A stretch of 34,545 nt of DNA, taken from contig CAKTMK010000023.1 in the NCBI GenBank assembly GCA_934574045.1, forward strand, positions 1 to 34,545, in the 5' to 3' direction. Source of the DNA: an uncultured Oscillibacter sp. (GTDB lineage Bacteria; Bacillota; Clostridia; Oscillospirales; Oscillospiraceae). Made by a program: the position numbers and the translations under genes. The notes below the pieces were generated by a model. The model saw only the letters and a program-made list of their open reading frames with translations, was not told the origin of the DNA and ran no database searches. This document shows positions 30,885 to 34,545 of this stretch, one piece after another. Numbering within the stretch: position 1 is the first letter of the stretch; the number at the start of each line of letters is the position of its first letter.

Positions 30885-31865
30885 TCACTGCATATAGTTT
30901 TTGACCGTCACATCCGCCCTCCAGTGTGCGAGGTGGAACACGCTCACAGCCATCAGTGCCAAGCGGTCATACCGTATTGCACGCCCGTTCGCTTCCATGC
31001 TGCTTCGCACCCCGGAGCGGCAGAAATACGGAGTATGGATTCTCCGCATATCCCGATTGGTACGCCAGTCCTCTCCCGCCCGCAGGAAGGCTTCGCGGAC
31101 TTCATGCAGAAGCTGCGCCCGATAATTCGGGTCAGCTTCCATCCGCTGGACATAGCTCCGGTACATAGCTTGAGCGTGCTCCCGGCGCAGTGCATGCAGA
31201 TTGATTTTGTTGTTCAGCTCGCTTCTTGAAAAAATAAATGCGGATGGGTCGGCGCCCCGGAAAAACTCTGAAACAAATTCCGCATCTGCCGGGTCGATTC
31301 GCTGGAGCTGACGCTTGCCGCCTTTTCCGCGCTCGACCTCGACATAGGTATATCCGTCCAACACGCAAAGATTTCTTCCCCGCAGGCTTCGGTACTCACT
31401 GCGGCGGATACCTACCGCCAAGGCAAAGCGGACCAAGCGTTCATGCTCCTCAATGTCCATCTGAGCATCTCTGCGTCCAGCCAAGGACGGGGCTTCTTGT
31501 CGCCCCTTGTAAGGTGCCGCAGTGCGGCGCGGCTTCTCCAAACTGCTCATTCGGATACCGACATGGTGAAGTACTTTAGCGAGCGCCGCTGCCGCGACAT
31601 GGACGCTGTTTTCGCTCTTGCCATCCTCAACGAGCGTATTTAAATATTCTTGTACATGAGCCGCTGCTTCCTGATCGGAGCAGCGGCTTTTCACACCCTG
31701 TGTCCGCAGCCAGCGGGTAAACCGCTCGACCTCCCGGCAATACACCTGCATGGTGCTGTGACTATGGATATATCGATTTTCCGGGTCATCCTTGCGTTTC
31801 ATGCCTTTCCCTTGGCGATACATCTCGTATAAATGCCCCATCAGACGATTCTTCAGATTTGCCAT
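30885..31865 (-). CDS. Second tyrosine recombinase
   Basis: A 326-residue protein starting at ATG 31865 behind GGGGTGAT. The N-terminal half (about 35-110) is a SAM-like core-binding domain (STMQVYCREVERFTRWLRTQ). The catalytic half shows Arg154/155 (AVGIRRSEYRSL), Lys184 (GKGGKRQL), His224-x-x-Arg227 (LHALRREHA), His314 (LAHWRADV) and Tyr324 (VKNYMQ), only two residues before the C-terminus. The set is complete, so it is probably active. It lies inside the element, away from the boundary integrase, and has no excisionase. It could resolve or invert DNA in the element, mark an older nested insertion, or move a small unit of its own. Target sites are not evident. Confidence 0.88.
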   Translation of the reverse strand: MANLKNRLMGHLYEMYRQGKGMKRKDDPENRYIHSHSTMQVYCREVERFTRWLRTQGVKSRCSDQEAAAHVQEYLNTLVEDGKSENSVHVAAAALAKVLHHVGIRMSSLEKPRRTAAPYKGRQEAPSLAGRRDAQMDIEEHERLVRFALAVGIRRSEYRSLRGRNLCVLDGYTYVEVERGKGGKRQLQRIDPADAEFVSEFFRGADPSAFIFSRSELNNKINLHALRREHAQAMYRSYVQRMEADPNYRAQLLHEVREAFLRAGEDWRTNRDMRRIHTPYFCRSGVRSSMEANGRAIRYDRLALMAVSVFHLAHWRADVTVKNYMQ

Positions 31866-32058
31866 AAGTGAATCACCCCGCTTTTTTGAAAGTAGTATCC
31901 CAGTCAAAATGTGACTTGTTCAGTATGATTAACAATTTCAGCGTCTACGCTGCCGTTGTCATCCGGCGGAATAAGGGAATAGGTGTCAGCATGTGCTCGT
32001 CTCAGTTGTTGTCGTTAAACTCCTCCGTGTAATGATGATTGTCGTACCTTCTTTGTAG

Positions 32059-32103
32059 TTGCCGGGTTATTTTCCAAGCCTTGCTTGAAAAATAACCCGC
32101 AAC
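32059..32103. repeat. Long imperfect inverted repeat
   Basis: CGGGTTATTTTCCAAG and CTTGAAAAATAACCCG pair over 16 bp with one mismatch across a 5-nt loop. With a one-base bulge the pairing extends to GTTG/CAAC. There is no T-run. It lies in the 500-bp gap between the second recombinase and the divergent promoters, and could be a recombination site, an origin-like structure or an RNA hairpin. The segment 31866-32058 shows nothing else I can support. Confidence 0.5.
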
Positions 32104-32139
32104 GGGGTCCTCGAACCACGGCTTTGTCGTAGTTCGACG

Positions 32140-32254
32140 TGCAAAAAGGCCATTGGCACAGTGAGAACTGCGTCAATGGCCTTTGTCGGTTCGGCAGGGG
32201 ACTTCGTCAAAGTACTCTGCCTATCATAGAATGTGAGATATAACTTCGTCTTAC
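32140..32254 (-). ncRNA. Candidate small RNA (about 115 nt)
   Basis: A near-consensus minus-strand promoter (TTGACG, 17 nt, TATAAT) would start transcription near 32254. About 70 nt later comes a hairpin with 11-bp perfect arms (32145-32155 with 32174-32184) followed by TTTTT on the minus strand, a proper terminator. No open frame of useful length lies between. The only ATG there is followed by a stop five codons later. The unit has promoter, body and terminator but no gene, as expected for a small RNA. No target or known RNA family is recognised. Confidence 0.5.
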
Positions 32255-32260
32255 AAAGAC

Positions 32261-32289
32261 ATTATACCCCAAATCAAAATTGCCGTCAA
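32261..32289 (-). promoter_or_regulatory. Strong promoter of the candidate small RNA
   Basis: TTGACG (32284-32289), 17-nt spacer, perfect TATAAT (32261-32266) on the minus strand. It lies back to back with the plus-strand promoter at 32313-32341, and the two -35 boxes lie within an imperfect inverted repeat (CCGTCAAA and TTTGACACGG). Confidence 0.7.
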
Positions 32290-32312
32290 ATTTTGTGTTT
32301 TGCATTCGCGTT

Positions 32313-32341
32313 TTGACACGGATGCGGTATTGTGGTATAAA
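32313..32341 (+). promoter_or_regulatory. Strong promoter of the 46-residue gene
   Basis: Perfect TTGACA (32313-32318), 17-nt spacer, TATAAA (32336-32341) with TGG before it. It lies about 40 nt upstream of the start codon. Confidence 0.75.
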
Positions 32342-32379
32342 GCAAAAGAAGAAGCAAAAGGGAAAAGAAAGGATACCGC

Positions 32380-32520
32380 ATGACAGCACCCGCAAAGTCG
32401 GCAGACAATTTGGCAGAACAAGAGCACCAGAAGACGGTATTTGATATGACCACTTCCGAATTTGAGACGGCCTGTCAAAAGGCGGTCGCCAACCGGAGCC
32501 CAGGACCAGTCAAGGACTAA
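32380..32520 (+). CDS. Small protein of 46 residues
   Basis: ATG 32380 follows AAAGGA and a strong promoter. The peptide is hydrophilic, with acidic and basic patches (AEQEHQKTVFDMTTSEFETACQ, then a basic end with SPGPVKD). It resembles the short leading genes of mobile-element operons, but I cannot name a family. Its 3' end overlaps, in another frame, the beginning of the restriction-helicase remnant, so the natural continuation of this operon may have been lost when that sequence arrived. Confidence 0.6.
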   Translation: MTAPAKSADNLAEQEHQKTVFDMTTSEFETACQKAVANRSPGPVKD

Positions 32521-33207
32521 GCTGCACTTTGGTGACTCTAATCCCTATGAGGAACTCCCGGAATTGCGTATCTATACATATTCCCTTGGAGATATTCTGC
32601 ACAACAGCAACTATATTACTTTTGAAGATAAAGCGTTCAACTTCCACGAGTTTTTCCGCACATGGACAGGTGACTTCAAGGTGGACTACGCTGATATGCC
32701 TGTGGGTGCAGAAACTGGCGATTTTGTCCACGAGGCGGATGTCTGGTCTTTCCTGAACCTGATGGTAACCAAATCCGATGATAGTTGCTATCCCTATTCG
32801 ACCGAAGAATATCGAGCTCTGTTCAAGCACTCGCTGTGGATGGTTCCCGGCGTCAAAGAAGCTCGTGCGCTAAAAAAAACTGATGCTGAAGCACCCTGTC
32901 TTTGGTAACGGGATGTTTGATATCGTAAATGTGGCGGGGTCTGGCGATGAAGAGGAGAAGGCCGAAGAAGCCCTCTCTAAGGTTCGCAAAGCAATTAAAA
33001 GTGCAGGAGATAACTACACCATCACTCTGTCCTGCGGCAAGCTCACAACGGGTGTAACGGTCAAGGAATGGACTGCTGTGTTCATGCTGGCTGGTTCATT
33101 CTCCACCTCTGCGGCCAACTATCTTCAGACAATTTTCCGTGTGCAGTCTCCCTGCAATGAGAACGGCAAAATCAAAAACACTGCTTATTACTGGCACTTT
33201 CTTCAAT
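32508..33207 (+). pseudogene. Fragment of a restriction-type DEAD/DEAH helicase, frameshifted
   Basis: Two frames read together give about 230 residues of a helicase from a restriction or Eco57I-like system. The first part (SRTKLHFGDSNPYEELPELRIYTY to HSLWMVPGVKEARALKK) is in the frame starting near 32508. The second (MLKHPVFGNGMFDIVNVAGSG, then SCGKLTTGVTVKEWTAVFMLAGS and ANYLQTIFRVQSP) is shifted by one base. The shift lies in a run of eight A at 32872-32879; seven would keep one frame. The SCGKLTTGVTV and QTIFRVQSP stretches are helicase motif V/VI-like. Walker A and B regions are absent, and the 3' end diverges from the family after GKIKNT. It is a double-truncated remnant, not an active enzyme. 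Confidence 0.75.
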
Positions 33208-33241
33208 TCATATTTCAAGAAATACATTTGTATTTGTTCCT

Positions 33242-33805
33242 ATGCAGAATTTTACAGAATCATGGGACGATAAGAAATTGTACAAGAAATACGGATTGTC
33301 AGAAGACGAAATTGCCTTTATAGAAAGCACAATCAAGCCAATGGAACCGGAAAGCGAACATACCCTGCCTGTATCGGAAGTTTCTGCTGGTGGCTGGGTA
33401 TTCTACATTGGCGAAGACGCAGAATCTCTTGGGGATAAATGCGGCAAGTGGATGTACTTCTTCAATGACCGGTCTTTTGCGGAGAAAATCTGCCGACAGG
33501 CCGTGGAGCAAGGTGTAGTAGCTGAGTCGAAGCATTCCGACGCAGACGATGGGGTGTGCTGCTTCTATATCAACGGTGATGATGCAGCGGCGCATCAGCG
33601 GCTTATCCAATTCTTCTTGGATAATGACCTTATTCGCAAGAAGAAAGACGGCGGTCTTTACAACATTTCGTTCAAGTTCGACACACAGACCAGAGCCGGA
33701 GAATACGGCGAAGAGTTCGATTCTCACATTAAGCTCGAACAGTTCGTTGACTTGAATACGGGCAAGATGCTGGAACATCCCACTTTCCAGCCGGAGGACT
33801 TGTGA
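33242..33805 (+). CDS. Unknown protein, apparently fused to a methyltransferase C-terminal tail
   Basis: The 187-residue frame starts at ATG 33242. Residues 1-34 (QNFTESWDDKKLYKKYGLSEDEIAFIESTIKPM) look like the closing segment of adenine-specific (Eco57I-like) methyltransferases, probably left by an internal deletion of a restriction-modification locus. Residues 45-187 form an independent soluble domain (GGWVFYIGEDAESLGDKCGKWMYFFNDRSF, CCFYINGDDAAAHQRLIQFFLDNDLI, LYNISFKFDTQTRAGEYGEEFDSHIKLEQFVDLNTG) that I do not recognise. The true start of this part may be internal, for instance Met34 at 33341. The stop overlaps the ATG of a ribbon-helix-helix gene (TGATG), so the two are coupled. Confidence 0.7.
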   Translation: MQNFTESWDDKKLYKKYGLSEDEIAFIESTIKPMEPESEHTLPVSEVSAGGWVFYIGEDAESLGDKCGKWMYFFNDRSFAEKICRQAVEQGVVAESKHSDADDGVCCFYINGDDAAAHQRLIQFFLDNDLIRKKKDGGLYNISFKFDTQTRAGEYGEEFDSHIKLEQFVDLNTGKMLEHPTFQPEDL

Positions 33806-33969
33806 TGCCAAGGCCGAAGAAAGATGGCGAGAAAGTCAGCCTGTATCTCGACAAAAAGACGATGGAACGCATTCGTGCCTACGCAGGCGAAAAGGGGCAG
33901 ACCCTTACAGTTGCCATAGAACGAGCGCTGAGTGCTTTCTTGGACGAATCTGATAAGAAGACGCACTAA
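33805..33969 (+). CDS. Ribbon-helix-helix (CopG-like) small protein
   Basis: A 54-residue protein starting at ATG 33805, which shares one base with the previous stop (TGATG). A basic N-terminus (MPRPKKDGEK) leads into VSLYLDKKTMERIRAYAGEKGQTLTVAIERALSAFL, the beta strand and two helices of a CopG/MetJ/Arc-type DNA-binding domain. Such proteins often repress their own operon or act as antitoxins. Coupling to the preceding unknown protein makes an operon regulator or antitoxin role plausible, with no further evidence. Confidence 0.82.
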   Translation: MPRPKKDGEKVSLYLDKKTMERIRAYAGEKGQTLTVAIERALSAFLDESDKKTH

Positions 33970-33974
33970 CAAAC

Positions 33975-34019
33975 AACACCCCGCAGAGAGGCTTATACAG
34001 CCTTCTGCGGGGTGTTTCT
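33975..34019 (+). terminator. Terminator after the ribbon-helix-helix gene
   Basis: AACACCCCGCAGA pairs with TCTGCGGGGTGTT, with a partly paired inner loop, followed by TCTACTT. It starts 5 nt after the stop codon. Confidence 0.85.
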
Positions 34020-34062
34020 ACTTGGACAGGCGTGAGAATGTCTTCACCGAATAATGTTTTTA

Positions 34063-34257
34063 TCACTTTATCCACGCCGCAGCCTCCTTTTCAATATCTT
34101 CGAAATGCTCAATAATGTCAGATAAATCAGGGTATTCCATAATAACCGCTTCTGCGGACTTCTTGTTCACAGTGTTTCTGAGTTCGGAAAGCTCTGGAAG
34201 CAGTTTGTTTTTAGCTATACTTCGGAGCATATTCGATTCCTTTTGAACCTGACGCAT
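34063..34257 (-). CDS. Small helical protein of unknown function
   Basis: A 64-residue protein from ATG 34257, chosen because AAAGGA lies 7-9 nt upstream. The frame extends to a GTG at 34314, but that codon is inside the arm of a terminator hairpin. The sequence is charged and helical (QKESNMLRSIAKNKLLPELSELRNTVNKK, SDIIEHFEDIEKEAAAWIK), with possible coiled-coil character. No family is recognised. It is convergent with the ribbon-helix-helix gene. Confidence 0.55.
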   Translation of the reverse strand: MRQVQKESNMLRSIAKNKLLPELSELRNTVNKKSAEAVIMEYPDLSDIIEHFEDIEKEAAAWIK

Positions 34258-34303
34258 AAAACCGTTTCCTTTATTGATGCGTATGGTTTCTTCAAGTTCT
34301 TTG

Positions 34304-34348
34304 AAAAAGGCCACACAGCTGACTACAATGTCGGCTGTGTGGCCTTTC
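34304..34348. terminator. Bidirectional terminator-type hairpin
   Basis: GGCCACACAGC (34309-34319) pairs perfectly with GCTGTGTGGCC (34334-34344). TTTTT follows on the minus strand and TTTCT on the plus strand. Confidence 0.75.
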
Positions 34349-34404
34349 TGTTAGTACCGCTTGAAGATGTCACTCAAAAATAATCGTTGCTTTCGATAAT
34401 CCCT

Positions 34405-34448
34405 AACCGCAGCTGCTGATATTTGCCAGCAGCTGCGGTTTGAATTTT
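34405..34448. terminator. Hairpin after the right-edge gene
   Basis: A 14-bp perfect stem (AACCGCAGCTGCTG at 34405-34418 with its complement at 34427-34440) and an 8-nt loop. The T-rich side (TGAATTTT) is on the plus strand. It lies 15 nt after the stop of the minus-strand gene at the right edge. Confidence 0.6.
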
Positions 34449-34455
34449 CCAATGA

Positions 34456-34545
34456 TTAGATTTCAGGCAGGTACACACTGCGTAACACCTGAAGGATGTC
34501 TTCATTATGTACGCCCCGCAAATGCAGGTTCTTGACATCAACGGG
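34456..34545 (-). CDS. C-terminal end of a gene cut by the window edge
   Basis: On the minus strand 29 residues (DVKNLHLRGVHNEDILQVLRSVYLPEI) are read from the right edge to a TAA at 34456-34458. The composition and the hairpin shortly after the stop support real coding. The fragment is too short to name. Confidence 0.5.
   Translation of the reverse strand, partial: PVDVKNLHLRGVHNEDILQVLRSVYLPEI

Larger units (their letters stand above)
26510..34545. mobile_element. Integrated mobile element (left part) in rpsI
   Basis: The boundary is set by the rpsI 3' fragment at 26462-26509. Next to it come short direct repeats, a tyrosine integrase and an excisionase, then cargo of clearly lower GC than the chromosome to the left. 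The element reaches the right edge of the window, and no second rpsI end is seen. No relaxase, coupling protein or replication gene is visible here, so whether it is a conjugative or a mobilisable element cannot be decided. Confidence 0.85.

Overview
The window looks like chromosome from a GC-rich anaerobic Firmicute, probably a gut Clostridia of the Oscillospiraceae type. The evidence is GC-rich coding with strong AGGAGG-type ribosome sites, S-layer-homology surface proteins, a class I hybrid cluster protein and a selenium/sulfur-trafficking locus. From about 26,510 to the right edge the base composition falls sharply and the genes become those of an integrated element. The species assignment is inference.

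Left (1-12,480, minus strand): the start of a secreted protein (1-297), its leader with two palindromes and tandem promoters, then a three-gene operon. That operon holds two small receiver-like proteins lacking the phosphoacceptor Asp (4-nt overlap) and a secreted protein of about 3,496 residues with beta-helix, MBG/YDG-type and three C-terminal SLH repeats. A weak promoter with an 8-bp direct repeat of 20-bp period precedes it.

Middle (12,500-19,800): an acetyl-CoA hydrolase/4-hydroxybutyrate CoA-transferase family protein lacking the usual catalytic Glu; hydroxylamine reductase (Hcp); an unassigned small protein behind a LysR regulator; a divergent MATE exporter with LysR-type palindromes between; a STAS protein; two tRNA-Ser genes (UGA, GCU) with promoter and terminator; and a 52-residue acidic protein.

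Selenium/sulfur locus (19,951-23,761): a class V cysteine desulfurase diverges from a LysR regulator, followed by a coupled operon of YedE-type transporter, free-standing TusA domain and DUF3343 (Se/S carrier-like) protein. Together they could import a Se or S species, mobilise it as persulfide/selenide and pass it between carriers. A large MalT-like LuxR regulator follows.

Element (about 26,510 onward): the last 15 codons of rpsI (ribosomal protein S9) and its terminator abut the low-GC DNA on the minus strand. A tyrosine integrase and excisionase are adjacent, so the element sits in the 3' end of rpsI; the rest of rpsI must lie beyond the window. Cargo: an XRE regulator with an unassigned C-terminal domain, a DUF3791-DUF3990 pair (candidate ADP-ribosyltransferase module), a small associated protein, a DUF6718 protein with an in-frame amber codon, a HicB/MazE-like protein, a second tyrosine recombinase, divergent promoters with a candidate small RNA, the frameshifted remnant of a restriction helicase, an unknown protein carrying what looks like a methyltransferase tail, and a ribbon-helix-helix protein. 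The best candidates for something undescribed are the receiver-pair/giant-adhesin operon, the DUF3791/DUF3990 module and the divergent-promoter small RNA.
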